64,000 bases of DNA from Thysanoteuthis rhombus (GCA_963457665.1 OY735213.1:54502910-54566909), one strand, 5' to 3'. Shown: positions 26,205 through 38,993, counted from the first letter of the stretch. The notes: a model not told the origin generated them from the sequence alone. Translations and numbers: made by a program.

Positions 26205-26325
26205 GCTTACTAACAGTTCCTGCCAAATGAGATGAGTTTTTTGCTCAAGTGCTCTCTCACCCACTTTTCTCCAACTATTGTGGCATGCAAGTGATGAGAC
26301 ATTTTCTGCCCAAATATCTGATGGG
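26205..26325 (-). repeat. Dispersed repeat, partner of 42220
   Basis: On the minus strand it shares with 42220..42345 (plus) CAGATAT, AAAATGT(C/T)TC(A/G)TC, GCAT(G/A)CCACAAT, GTGGGTGAGAGA(G/A)CA and CAAA(A/C)AACT. A 68-codon open frame is formed by it. Unknown family. Confidence 0.5.
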
Positions 26326-26729
26326 GACAGCCAACTCAAAAAATACTTTACACTAGTTTGACTGCCAAAAAGTACAACATAAAATGAAAATAGCATAAAT
26401 CACACCAAAAAGATGTTATAAAGGCTAAAAATTGACCAGATATGGTCTTTACACCTGCACTAATTTACCAATTTTCACACTACCAAAGCAAGAAACGTGC
26501 TAAATTTAATGCAAAAAGTACTAAATTGGCAACACTGCTGGTAATGAGAGAGTATAGGAATGTGGATTCATCTCTTCCCTAAGGGGCATTAGTGCTTAGA
26601 TAATAGACAGCTTTAGCCGAAATTCAAACCAAGTTTGCCAATTCTCTTTCCTGCGCCAATAACTGTTACGCTAACATGAAAATGTTGAGCTGATATATAT
26701 ATATATACAGAGGGAGTTGTTTGGCATTT

Positions 26730-26972
26730 GTCAACATCACATGGAGATACCACAACAGTACAATATATTAGAGAAAAGACATGAGTCAGATATCACTGAA
26801 TCCATTAGAAAACACAAATGGCAATGGGCAGGTCATGATGCAAAAACTGTAAGGAATCACATGCAAAACTTGCCGGCAAAAGAAATATGACAAACTCGAC
26901 AAGTATTGGCTCCACAATGCCCATGATAAAAAGATCTGGCAAATCTTGAGGAAGGTCTATGTCCAACAGCAC
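26730..26972 (+). mobile_element. RTE-like LINE 3' end, 5'-truncated
   Basis: Runs from CAACATCACATGGAGATACC through TATTAGAGAAAAGACATGAG, AAATGGCAATGGGCAGGTCA and AAGTATTGGCTCCACAATGC to GAGGAAGGTCTATGTCCAAC. The trinucleotide tail is lost. Frames are broken by small indels. Antisense to EHD like the other intronic copies. Confidence 0.8.
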
Positions 26973-28220
26973 TTATTTCAGATCAAAATTCAGCATGGCC
27001 ACGGACTCATTGATCCAGCTAAGTATGGTGGATTTTCAATGATAAGAAAAACCTGGCTCCATCTGGACAAACCTCAAGGTACCAGGAGATAAATGATGTT
27101 TCTCCATATCCAACTTTTTGAAAGTTTCTTCCAATAATAACAGATTTATCATAGTTATTTCTAAGAATGTGCATATAACCAGTGATGGGCACAACTAACT
27201 AGAATGCAAAACTGATCAAAATTACCACTAACTTTCATTACATGAATCTAGCTTCTATTCATCTTTTTCTCCTCTGAAACCCATCGAAATAGACCTAGAG
27301 AGCTGAGTAACATGTAGCTTAGACAGAACTTTCCGAGAAGGCATACCATGCCAATATCAGCTGATCAAGGTGCACATTAATCAAATGAATAAATGTAATT
27401 GAACATTAGTTTACATTCATACAGTTTATTTAAAGCTCTAAATGTAAATTACAAGACATTAAAATTTCAGCATTATTGATCTATTTCAGAGGAAAAAAAA
27501 AAATCAGAGCTAGATTCATATAATGGTGGTTATCCTAGTTTCTGTTGATTCTTTATCTGTGCCCATCACTGCATGATATAAAATGTAAATACAAACAAGG
27601 TATAGCTTCATCTGGCACAGGGCCACCATGTGACGATCAAATCGAGTTGCCATGACATTTGAGACTAATCTACTAATCAATGTCATGGTAAGTGGTGTTT
27701 TGATCTTGTGCATAAAATCTTTCAAAAATGCACATCAGAATATATATATATATGTATACATAAATATATATAAAAATGACTGCTCATTATTTCTATTCTA
27801 CCAACATCAACCAAATTTCAAAAAGCTAATTGTCATTTACAGTTGATTTCAAATAAGGAATAGATTTCGTCTTCTAAAAACAAAATCTTCCGAGTTCAAA
27901 TGAATTTGAAATGAAAAAAAAAAAAAAAACACAAACAAAAGCCAAGCATTATTAGAATATTACATTTTACAAAACAAAGAGAAAAGATTGTTTCAAATAT
28001 AAAAGTCAAGAATAAACATTATTGAAATTTATATCCATTTGTATAATAGGTCTTGATTATATTAGATTGTCTCACATGAAATGGTTGTTTATGAAAGGAA
28101 AAATATGTTAGGTGATACCCTACAATTGTTTTTGAAATCTGTCAATTTTGAGCAAGAGCTTGAACATTTTTTTTTTAATCAGTTTCCACAAAGTACCTTA
28201 AATTCTCATCAAAACCAAAG

Positions 28221-28275
28221 TCACATTAGTTCACTTCACACAAAAGCCCTTAGGAAAGGCATGTATCCATCTTTT
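28221..28275 (+). repeat. Short fragment of the 38446 SINE-like repeat
   Basis: Shares TAGTTCACTTCACAC, AAGCCCTTAGGAAAGGCATG and the following pyrimidine-rich block with 38519..38580 (there GTTCACTTCACAC, ATGCCTTTGGGAAATGCATG). Confidence 0.5.
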
Positions 28276-28331
28276 CTCCCCTGTCAACACATCAAGGTAA
28301 AGCCTATCATCCCCAATGTCTAATACTTACT

Positions 28332-28374
28332 TGAGGAAGGCCTATGTCCAACAGCAGACCTTAAAAGGCTAAGG
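28332..28374 (+). mobile_element. Very short LINE 3' terminus
   Basis: Only about 43 bp: TTGAGGAAGGCCTATGTCCA followed by ACAGCAGACCTTAAAAGGCT, the last bases before the tail in this LINE family. It abuts the repeat fragment at 28221. Confidence 0.7.
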
Positions 28375-28884
28375 ATAAAAGTTCAATTTTTTTTTTTCAA
28401 AATCATGCTTCCACAAATGCATAAGAATATTCTTGGATTGAAAAGCGGTTTTATCAATAATGGCACCTAATAAGTAACCAATTTCAAACCAACTTGTAAA
28501 ATGGGGTTCCTAGATTACCTATACCACTGTAGTTCAATGCAAGAAACCCTTAGTGTGGAAGCGAGCTATTGATTCTGGTCATTGAATTATCCTTCTCTCA
28601 ATCAGAACTTCAGAAGGAACCTTAGACTGGGTCAACTGCCAAACATCGCCTGAAATACTTCAAATCTTTGACAATATCATTTCAACAGGTTACTAAATAA
28701 ATGTGGAAAAAAATTCTGAAAAACATCAACAGGTTTTTTTCTTTCAGTCTTCTTGAGACATACTTCCACAAGCAGCACTTGGGATAAAAGTTCAGAACTC
28801 TGGACCGACGCTATTACTCTTCATCCCTGAACTGAGGGGAAAAAATAGTTCAGATAAGGTGAGATTTCCAATAATAAATAAACT

Positions 28885-29110
28885 GGAGGATGGCTAGGGC
28901 TCTAACCACCACGCCCTGCTACTCTGCTCAATCTCCTTCAAGATGGGAATGTGCAGACCCAGATACCACAAATTTTTAGCCCAATTCTGGGTTAAAGCCT
29001 GACTGACATCAGCCAGCCACAGACAGCAGCCGGCTTGTTCCTCTGGGGGAGGAAATGAACTCTAGGGAGGCGGTTACTAAAACTATCTGATCTTGCTAAC
29101 CGGCAAGGTC
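28885..29110 (-). repeat. SINE-like segment with tRNA-like head (tentative)
   Basis: A GC-richer patch in AT-rich surroundings. On the minus strand it contains GTAGCAGGGCGTGGTGGTTA directly before GAGCCC, which resembles a tRNA A-box region, but I do not find a convincing B box at the expected spacing. An island of host sequence is the alternative. Confidence 0.35.
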
Positions 29111-31760
29111 CCCCCCCCCCAAAAAAAATCTGTCAGGGACCGGTAGCATCAGTGACAAATTATTGTTTGTATCATTTATGATCAGTGAAATATTAATTGA
29201 ACATCCGTAGTAGTTGTGTTAATCTTTAGCGAAAAATTATGAATATATTTTAAGTAAACATTTCTTCTCAAGTGTATCTATCTTGTAAACAATTCATCGC
29301 AAAATAATTTTAAAAAAATATAAGCAAGCAAACTAAACAAAAATATTTTAAAAACCTATATTTAAAAAATTAGGTTGAAGGGAATGGTAGAAGGATTTTC
29401 AAAACAATTTCAACAATCTTGGGACATTTTGTTGACTTTTAACCAATAGAACACAGATGGAGTTCCGTACCGGCACCGGTACCACACTTTGAGCAACAAT
29501 TCTAAGACACCTATCTACTTATGCTTTTTCCACGAAACGAAATTCAATTGAATTGATTTTTTTAAAATTAATGTACAATTTACTATTTCCACACGTTCTC
29601 CAAGTGATGTTTGGTGATAAGAAAAAGGGAGAGAAAAACAGGAAAGATGTACGGATGTACATAATTACAAAAATAGTATTAAGTAATGAAACGTGGCTTT
29701 ATATAAGCATCGAAAACATCAAGAAAATGAAACTGTAAAATATTTTTTGCTACGCAACATTAAAACGTACAGTTTTAATGTAGTGTACTGTTTGGTGCAG
29801 CCTTTTGGATGTGTTATGTGATTTTATAACAGCAATAAAAGAAATACTCTATGTTATATGGAATCAAAAAAACAAATGCTTAGTCATAACATCTACAATG
29901 ATCATGATTTATTGTAAATATAACAATGTTACACCTTCCAATTAATCTTTGGTCTTAATAGGAAATACTTTCAACAAACAATGAGTAATTGGTTAAGGAA
30001 TTATTGAACCAAACGCAACACCTGTCTGTTTCAACATGATGTCACACGAAACGTTTCATCAGCCAGTCAATAATAATAATAACAACCTAGAATAGTAAGT
30101 ATTATTTACTGACGAGGCATTTATTTTACTGTGTCGTACAGTTGTGTAAATCTTATCTAACAACAACGTATAAAATACAGCAGCATATGTTCATTTTAAG
30201 GATTAAGTGCTTCCATACACTAAGGGCAACTCCAGACGAAAAAAATGAGGTTCAACAGCAGCCTCACCCCAGTTAGAGTCAGTCTGTATGACACGTGAAC
30301 CGTCGTTTTTGTCACCCTTCCCCATCTAACATAATACACACCTCGATTCGTTCTATTTAAATGAAGACTTAGTATCGTTTTTTCTTTAAAAGAAGCCCAG
30401 CAATTTATTTAGCCACACCTCATATTGCAAGTAAGACATTTGTAAATTGTTGATAGCATTATTGCCATGCTGGCGATATGAATCATATGAAGGGCAGAAT
30501 GTGTGTAGGCCATCATCATTGAATCGAAATTACATGGATTTGTCATGAAATAATTCACGAAGGAAAGAAAAGGGCGTGTTCGAGTCATGAGATATCGTTA
30601 TCTGAACTAAAGACAGAGCAGAGAATATTTCTAACAGTGTTTTCAGTTGATAAAACTCATAAGTGAGACCACGAAAAGCTCAAGAATTTCAAAAATTTTA
30701 AACGTCTTATTTGTCAAGTAGTAAAAAAATATATAATCGAGAAAACTACAAACAACTTGGATAAAACAAACCGCTTTCCTTTCCAAATGTTAAGTCAAGA
30801 ATTGAAAGAGACAACAAAATGAGTGATTTCAAAAATTCAATCAAAATTTAAATTCTAATAGTAATAACCTCCCAAAATGACGAGCATGGATCAAATTACA
30901 CACTACACAGTAGCCGTCCAAGAAATAAAGGAAAGCATAAAGAAATAACTGGTAATTATTTCACAAATAATTAAAAAAGAATGTCCCTACAGTCCTCGAC
31001 AGTTATTATAATTAACTAGTGTAAGTGTACCCGTGGCGTGGCGTTAAGAATGAAGGCATTTTGACTATTGAAATGTTTTTATCTAATTCACTTCATTTTT
31101 CAATCGGTGTGTCGCGTAAAGTCCATATATTGAGATTTAGGGTGTTCGTGTCACAGAAAAGATATATACCAATACACGTGGCGTAGTATAGTAGATTTTA
31201 CTTCAATTATGAACATCCGGCACTTTTATGGTGTCAGTGGGCATTCGTAGAATTGAAAATTGGTTTATCATGATTTCTCAGAGGGAGTGTTAGTAGTAGC
31301 AAGTATAATTTTCACTGGTAGTTGGGAGTGCCGATTCCTTCAAATGAACTCTGAACTTGCTTTAAACAATTAAAAGGCATCAATGTCATAATTAGCTCAA
31401 AACATGTTTCATTCTGCAACAATAAAACGTAGATCAAATGATTGAAAAAAAAATTCTCTGGATTACGACGAAGTGTTCTGCTACTGTTAGGGTTTGGTTA
31501 ACGAAACAAAAGTCCTGTTTTCATGAACATGGTCAAGATATAAGATTTGCTTTTTTTGGTCATTTTGTTTTATACTTACTACTGAGAATACATATTCAAT
31601 CTCCTCAAAAAATACACACACAAAAAAAGCAAATAACCTCTAAGATTGGAAAGAAAGAAAAATGGCAACACATTTTTAAGAGAATCAAATGTCAAACAAA
31701 TTGATTTGATCATGTTAATTATCAGAAAAAATCTGACATTTAAGGAGTCAGACAGCTGTT
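29111..31760. other. Intronic sequence without recognisable genes
   Basis: Begins with a 10-base poly-C and poly-A patch at 29111..29127 and includes a small palindromic GTACCGGCACCGGTAC-like motif near 29467..29482. AT-rich otherwise; no repeat from elsewhere in the window was seen. Confidence 0.5.
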
Positions 31761-31776
31761 AGGTCACGTGGTCACC
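31761..31776 (+). promoter_or_regulatory. E-box/CLEAR-like motif with overlapping hormone half-sites (candidate)
   Basis: Sequence AGGTCACGTGGTCACC. It contains the E-box CACGTG within GTCACGTG, the core of the CLEAR element bound by MiT/TFE factors. It also contains two AGGTCA-like half-sites spaced as a DR2. It lies about 370 bp into intron 1 of the EHD gene, where enhancers are common. Motif presence is seen; function is inference. Confidence 0.3.
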
Positions 31777-32144
31777 TTGGCGTAAAACGTTGCAGAGAAA
31801 ATCCGAAGAACCCTTTCCTTGTCATTGGGGATTTCGATTTTCTTGAGTATTTTCCTCGGGGAGAAAAAGGGACAAAAAAAACAAGGCCTTCAGTTGTCAA
31901 AGAAAAAAAATGCAATATAAAGCGGGGTAAAAAAAAAAGAAAATCTCGGAGGTGTCCATTTCCGACCCCCTCTCTCTACTCCGTTGTAATATGTTATTCA
32001 AGTAAATTCCCATCATTTTCAGGTCATTTATATCATTATATATAATTAATTGCCATATATTGCAAATAATACGCCTCTAATTCCAGTCTTCTGACAGCAT
32101 CATTGCTTTTAATGAAAAGAAAAGGTCCTCGTGTAACTACTTAC

Positions 32145-32622
32145 CAGATAGGATCCCGGGCGTGTCTATAATACTGATGCTATCCAATACGGGGTTCTTT
32201 AACATGGAACACTGGAATCTGTTGAGAAAAGCATTGCCAAACTTGGAAAGGGGTCGGAACTGTTTCTTAGTGTCGACCACGAGGGCATTTCCTGGTATGA
32301 TGCCTTCATTATCACCGATCATAACAGCTATGAACCGATCAGTCGTGGGTTCGGGCCCGATCCGGATACCTGGAAAATCTTGTTCGAGCAGATAGCGAAT
32401 AAATGTAGTTTTTCCCGTGGAATATTGACCGATCAGTAAGATCATGGGACGGGCATCGAAGTCAGGGTCGTTGAGCATTGGGGAGTGGAAATCATGGAAT
32501 TTGTAATGTTCCTCCAGAGGTAAGAGTTTAGTTTTGTAGAGTCGTTTTAGACCCTCTACGACCGAAGTGTAAGCCTCTGGTTCCTTTCGCCGCCTGTCAT
32601 CGCCAGACATCCAACGCAACAT
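32145..32622 (-). CDS. EHD-family ATPase (EHD1/3/Past1-like), first coding exon
   Basis: EHD proteins are dynamin-like ATPases that bind and tubulate endosomal membranes and drive endocytic recycling. This exon encodes residues 1-159 plus the first base of codon 160. Seen: a helical N-terminal segment (about 1-58, LLPLEEHYKFHDFHSP), Walker A GQYSTGKTT (65-73) with K71 and T72, switch I PTTD (92-95), a KxFR loop near 120-123 (KQFRPL) preceding FGNAFLNRF, and the G3 motif DTPG (153-156) followed by GILSG. It ends in a consensus donor, phase 1, at the position where other EHD proteins continue with EKQR. The start is the first ATG in frame, with A at -3; the N-terminal length matches vertebrate EHD1. 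The rest of the roughly 530-residue protein, including the helical lipid-binding region and the EH domain, is outside the window or unrecognised. The identification is firm; orthology to a particular EHD paralogue is not resolvable. Confidence 0.95.
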
Positions 32623-32900
32623 GATTGCAACTGATTTGGGGGGAAATTTTCCTTATTAAACTTTATATTCCTCTCTTTGATTAAATCAAACCTAATTAGA
32701 AAAAAAAACTAAAACAAAAAACGAATACTCACTTACCACTGTTACATTTAAGGAACAGTGATCATGTAATTTGGGGGTGTCTTTTTTTATAGATAGGTTG
32801 GTTGTTGTTGAAGGTTGTCGTAAAAGTAGAAAGAACTCGCCCCTTTTCAAGATATTTTATTAAAGTTTCTTAATTCTTTATCTTTACTTACCAGAGCTTA
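32623..32900 (-). promoter_or_regulatory. EHD 5' leader region with two candidate splice donors
   Basis: Directly upstream of the EHD ATG on the minus strand. Two perfect GTAAGT donors occur here: GTG|GTAAGTGAG starting at 32736 and CTG|GTAAGTAAAG starting at 32891. An AAATCAG acceptor-like site ends at 32631, eight bases before the ATG, which would give a 106-bp leader intron from the nearer donor. Leader splicing is therefore possible but unproven. I see no convincing TATA box. Confidence 0.35.
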
Positions 32901-34156
<1,256 letters not shown>

Positions 34157-34744
34157 TTCTAAGTTGTATTATTTCCATTGGCTACGAAAAGGGGACCCGG
34201 CTTTGTGCCACTATGGGAACCCAAAAGAACAATAATACAAACTGAATCAACTGACTATCGGTAATTATTTGGATGAGGTTCGCGAAAAAAAAAAAAATGA
34301 AGAAATCCAGAATAGATTTATTTAAACTACTACTGTAAACTAATTACGAAACAAACGATAGTAGAACAGTCGAGCATTTAAAACTGTATTTTATTAAATT
34401 TTGCTATTAAGGATATAGTTTAGATATAGTTGAGGGTGAGTGTTTAGGGTCAAAGTTGGAGTTGTAATCAACCAAAAAAAAAGATTAAGTGTATATTCCA
34501 TATTTGTAACACTAAAATGAATACACGGTTGAAATTATCAACAAAAAATCATTAAATTTTCTTTGTCATTTCTCACTGTATTTCTCTAAATAAGAAGTAA
34601 ACAGTCTCCTATTTGTTCCAAGTTGTTAGAGTGATTTACTTTTTATGTTCTTTACATGTACAGCATCCCTTCTTGTGCGAGCCTCATCAAAACATTTACC
34701 TATCAAGTGAGGGAACACACAATATAATTATAACATAAATTCCT

Positions 34745-34900
34745 TGACTGCAAATAACAGAATTGCATTTATATGGCTAACACAACAAAAATTTCCATTC
34801 TATCATGATTGATGGCAACTCAATTCTATCTATGAGTCAGGGCTTTTATATTGTAATTAAAGACTATCTGTCACTTGTTGCTTTTAATGGATAAATATAT
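34745..34900 (+). repeat. Dispersed repeat, copy 2 (pair with 17272)
   Basis: See 17272..17445; the best shared block is GATGGCAACTCAATTCTATC, followed by GCTTTTAT and TTTTAATGG. Confidence 0.5.
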
Positions 34901-35119
34901 CTACAAAAGTATTTTTTTTCTTTTGTTTACTTAATGTAAAGCACATGTTTGCCATACATCCCTATTTTCCTTCTGTTTACGGCAGAAATTGCTTGAAATT
35001 ACTACGCCACATGGCCCCCTAAAAATAGTACCTACTGATATCACATCCTGTTTCGACCCTTAAGAGTTCCTGACTTCCTTAATCTCTCCTGACTACAGAA
35101 AGCAATATTTCCATCTCTC

Positions 35120-35330
35120 TTCCTCTTTTCCTCCTTCTCACTCAGGGAATGCAAATGGATCACATGCTCCAGAGAGCCATGGTCGATATTAATAAATAAT
35201 TCATTTCCAGAGGTTGTGTTTCCTATATTTATTATCATGTTATCATTGTCCCACACAATCAGACCACATGGAACCGAAAAATTCAGTTTGCCATTCGATC
35301 CCGTTTCAAGACATAATATCACAATCTCCT
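35120..35330 (-). pseudogene. Possible fragment of an NHL/TRIM-type beta-propeller gene
   Basis: A minus-strand frame reads NGKLNFSVPCGLIV, WDNDNMIINIGN, GNELFINIDHGSLEHVIHLH, with the 'P.GL.V..D..I...D.GN.ELFI...GSLE' cadence of NHL-repeat proteins such as TRIM2/3/71. The frame then runs into low-complexity KEEKRKRDG and loses resemblance, and the upstream side has no splice acceptor in the same frame that I trust. A decayed retrocopy or domain remnant fits best; chance is a real alternative. Confidence 0.3.
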
Positions 35331-36130
35331 CACAAGGTCACACTGAACTTCCATAAAATCTTCTTCCAGAAGAAAATAAATTATTGCAGCTGTTTCAAGG
35401 TCGCATAGTACCAAGGCGAGTATCAGGCAGGGGTAGAATATCTTTGGAAACGTCCTCTTTCTTGAAAATTCTGACTTGGTAACCCTAATGCACCGTAAGA
35501 AATACCTCCAAAATTTAGGAAAATGTTAGAAATAAAAGTTTGATGCCTCAGGTCGGTGGTTTTGAAACTTTGAAAACTCAAGGACTCCGACTATTCCCAC
35601 TATAAAGGAAATATTCTGGTAGTCGGTTGTTTTTTAGAATTCAGTTTTTCAACTGTAATCAATGAACTGTAATAATTATAAATAATTTTGACCTTTGAAA
35701 ATCATGTTTTTTCTAAATTGATTGCATTTATTCGAATTCAAATATATAGTACAGGTTTGTGTTCTAGTGTTATGTTTTTTGATAGCTTTACGATGGAAGA
35801 TATGCAATGTCAGGTTCAGAGGGAACTCTGTTGAGAATCCCCCAACACTATTTGTCTGACCCCTGAGGGTCCATAGACACCTGTTTTCAAACCACTGCCA
35901 TAAGTTATTTGTTGCATCGAATAATTGGATAATTTGTCTTTGATGTGAAAAAGAAAGTTATAATATCATTCATAAAAATTCAAGCCAAGTCCTGAAATTA
36001 ATTTGATAGTTCTGTTTTATCTATCAGTAAAGCTTGCTGACAACCCCCCTCTTCCTGAATTCCAATTTATAACAGAGTGGCAACACTTGCTAAGACAAAT
36101 TTGAGGTAAAAAATACATAGAAAGAATAAA

Positions 36131-36133
<3 letters not shown>

Positions 36134-36207
<74 letters not shown>
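36134..36207. repeat. (CT)n microsatellite
   Basis: About 74 bp of pure (CT)n, the second such tract within 2 kb of the one at 34043. Confidence 0.97.
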
Positions 36208-36211
<4 letters not shown>

Positions 36212-36389
36212 CTGGCAGGGTGGGCTTATCAGGTGGGTTTGCGGGGGTAAAAAGTAATGCCACCCTAGAAAGTATTTAACTGTCATATATTCATGAAAAA
36301 TCTGATGACTTCATTCCACGTCCTCAATACATAAGACCACACCTGCTGCCTGAAATATTTTGCGTATTGATAAAGAAAGTGAGGAAAGC

Positions 36390-36650
36390 TACATGGAGGA
36401 ATGGTGGAGTAGCGATAAGGCAGAGGACTGTGATCATGGGCTACTTTTCCTGGGGGGCAGGGCGCTTAAGGGTATATACCTGTGGCATCTAGAGCTTTGA
36501 ATCTTGGGTGTGCTGTGTGCTACAGATTCACAAAATCAATGAAGATATTTTAGTGTCTGTGAAAAGCAACTAACAGTAAAAGCCTTTTTGGCATAATGTA
36601 CGGAAGGTAGTTCCAATGGTAAGTTGTTGAGTTTCACATACTCGCTCACT
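36390..36650 (+). repeat. SINE-like repeat with tRNA-like head (tentative)
   Basis: Starts GGAATGGTGGAGTAGCGATA followed by AGGCAGAGGACTGTGATCAT, which has the look of a degenerate tRNA A-box to anticodon region. A weak B-box-like AGCTTTGAATCTTGG lies about 75 bp downstream. The body then contains AAAAGCAACTAACAGTAAAA, which faintly resembles the body of the 23230 SINE. Confidence 0.45.
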
Positions 36651-37744
36651 CTATGTTTCGAATGACAAACAAATAAAAAGAAATAAGAGAATTAATGAAA
36701 GAAAAACAAAATTAGGATCGGACACAACTGATAGTAGTGTCCAAATCAAAATTCAGTTTTCCATCAATTCTCTAATCCCTATAATCGGGACCACCTTCCC
36801 CACCTTGTGCCAGATAGGTTTCAGCTGTCCATTGCTATTTACAGACACTAAAATATTTAAACCTTTTTGTGTATCCATAGTAAACAGCAAACCCAAGATA
36901 CGAAGCACCATACGTCACTGATATATACCTGAGAGGGGGGGAGCTAAAAGATGGTTGCATGTGCAAAAGACATATCTGGATATCAGTTGATAGGTAAGGG
37001 ACTAGGAAGTGCTTGAGCTGCAAATCGTCCTAAACTGTCACTGTTTGTAGTGACTCTTTGATCTCTGGCGTCCATAAGGTTCAAACAGATCCAGGCGTCG
37101 GAGTGGCAAATGCCCTATTACAGCAATAAGAAAAGACAAAATCTCTGTATACTGAGTCCAAATGCAACCGGTGCTGGAATATAAGCGACAGTATTACATT
37201 TGATTGATTGATTGGTTGGTTCAATGGCTTATTAACTCTTGATGGGTTATCTAATGCCAAAATCAGTTGCAAATCTTTTTTATAGTTTTCCTTCCTCACA
37301 AAAAATAAATTTGTTTTCACAACAAATAAAATTGGGAATATAGTTATTCTTTTTTACAAAAATTGTGAAAATAGTTTTTTTTGCGGGAATTGAATAAAGT
37401 TCCTTTCCTTTGACCTGGCTGACTTGGTTGAACCTTCTAGGAATCAAAATCTCACCAGCATTGCTATCCTGTTCATTGGAATATGCAAGCTACTCCACCA
37501 CACTGAGGTTCTTATTCATGGAGTGACTGCCACTTATGTATACGATATGCAATAATCCCAGTTATTAACCGGGATTATTGTTTCTTTCTCCCCCACGGCC
37601 AGAATCTGCTGTATTATTATTATAAAGTGAATGAAAGTTTTGACTTATCTATATAATAAATCTCAACTCTGATTTCTCGGGTGACATAAAGAACGAGTCA
37701 TACAGTATACGATTTTATTCATCTCTCCTCTCAGAGTCTTGCTA

Positions 37745-38445
37745 CATATATACACAGGGCTCCATTTATTAAGCGACAAAAAGACTATGAACCCTTCCAG
37801 CTCGGAAGGGGAGTAAGACAAGGTGATACCAACTCACCAAAACTCTTCACAGCCTGCTTCAAGATGATCGTCGAAAACCTAAACTGGGAAAATAAAGAAA
37901 TCAGAATAGATGGTGAATACCTAAGTAACCTCAGATTATCAGACGTTCTTTTCGTAAAAAAATCTTTATGATCTCTAAGTAATGCAAGACGAACTGAATA
38001 AAGACAGCCAGAAAGTTGGTCTTCACATGAACTGCAGTAAAATTAATGACATGTATAACAAACATGATGAGGACAAAGACACAAAAATCCAAATCAAAAA
38101 CGCAGATTTGAAAAAAGTAGATCACTACCTAGGATTAAAAATCTCAATGAAGCTGTCAAAAGAAGAAATTAGGTGAATAATCACTCTAGAATAGCAAGCT
38201 TTCGACAGTGCAAGGTTAACTTTTAAGAACAAGGAAATCCCACAGAAAATCCTATTACTCTTAAAAAGAAGGGTCTATAACCAATGCATCCTCCCGATAG
38301 TCACCTGTAGAGCTGGACCTAACCAAAAAATAAATCTTCAAACTGAGAACCATGCAACATGCACATGGGGGAATCATGCTCAACCTCACATGGAGAAATC
38401 ACAAGACAGCACAGTATATAAGAGAAAAAACAGTAGTCAGGGATA
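37745..38445 (+). mobile_element. RTE-like LINE fragment: RT palm to C-terminus
   Basis: Encodes, in shifting frames, the reverse-transcriptase block RGVRQGDTNSPKLFTACF (37810..37863), then LNWENKEIRIDGEYLSNLRL (37879..37938; the following catalytic YxDD-type motif is damaged: the conserved FADDIVLF is read as LSDVLFVK). KVGLHMNCSKINDMYNKH, an IQIKNADLKKVDHYLGLKIS stretch and the MLNLTWRNHKTAQYIREKT-like C-terminal block follow. Several stops and a frameshift at about 37965 make it inactive. It is joined at about 38440 to a SINE-like repeat. Confidence 0.85.
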
Positions 38446-38860
38446 TCCCAGTAGCGTAGAAGGTAATGGCTTGGACAATGGAATAAGTGAACTGATTTCT
38501 AACTCTGGTTGGGGCTGTTTATGTTCACTTCACACTAATGCCTTTGGGAAATGCATGAATCTATCTCCTCTTAGCTATTGGTAAAATAGCGGGGCAGATT
38601 TGGCTCTCCAGCTTTGGGAAGGCAACTAGTTTAGGTGAAAGACAACTTTAATTCCAAACCAGAGAGTGGAGCCCCCATTAGGTGGTTTGCACCCAATTGG
38701 ACGTCTTTCTGGCGGCTCCCAGAGTCAAGCTGATACCAGATGTGTTGCCCTCTGCTCTTTTCTGGACTACATCAGCAAGGCCAAGAGAGGGGATTCTAAG
38801 GAATGGGCACTCCAGGATCTCCATACTCTCCACCCGACCACCGGCAATTCTTTTTTTTTC
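38446..38860 (+). repeat. SINE-like composite repeat
   Basis: Begins AGTAGCGTAGAAGGTAATGG (tRNA A-box-like), includes TGTTCACTTCACACTAATGC (shared with 28221), then a GC-richer body (GGTGGTTTGCACCCAATTGG, ATGTGTTGCCCTCTGCTCTT, CAAGGCCAAGAGAGGGGATT) and ends in a poly-T run at 38849..38858. Open frames of 63-108 codons on both strands are by-products of its GC content. Confidence 0.5.
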
Positions 38861-38993
38861 TGATTTCATTTCTATAGTAAAATCAATTACAAAACATTTC
38901 TATAGTGAATTATTTGCAATACTTTCCTCTAGTAATGACTTACATGATATCTCGTCAAAAATGTCTTTGTCCTGTGTCTTCTATCTCCGGCAG

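Larger units (their letters stand above)
1..32144 (-). other. Presumed intron 1 of the EHD gene (left end not reached)
   Basis: The intron begins on the minus strand at 32144 with a consensus donor (GTAAGTAG) directly after the EHD exon. I looked on the minus strand to the left for the next conserved EHD block (the region after DTPGILSG that contains the DAHKLDISDEF-type motif) and did not recognise it, so the acceptor is probably outside the window. The interval is AT-rich with poly-A runs and holds the repeats listed separately. Every recognisable LINE end inside it is antisense to EHD. The extent is inferred; a short exon could have been missed by eye. Confidence 0.55.

Noticed and set aside
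29461..29490. GTACCGGCACCGGTAC palindrome as a regulatory site
   Set aside because: A neat imperfect palindrome but isolated and without a known factor; chance cannot be excluded.
32162..32395. 77-codon plus-strand frame
   Set aside because: Antisense shadow of the EHD exon, whose minus-strand translation is unmistakable.
38390..38869. Several 63-108 codon frames on both strands
   Set aside because: They lie in a GC-richer SINE-like repeat part of which recurs at 28221; frames on both strands suggest composition rather than coding.
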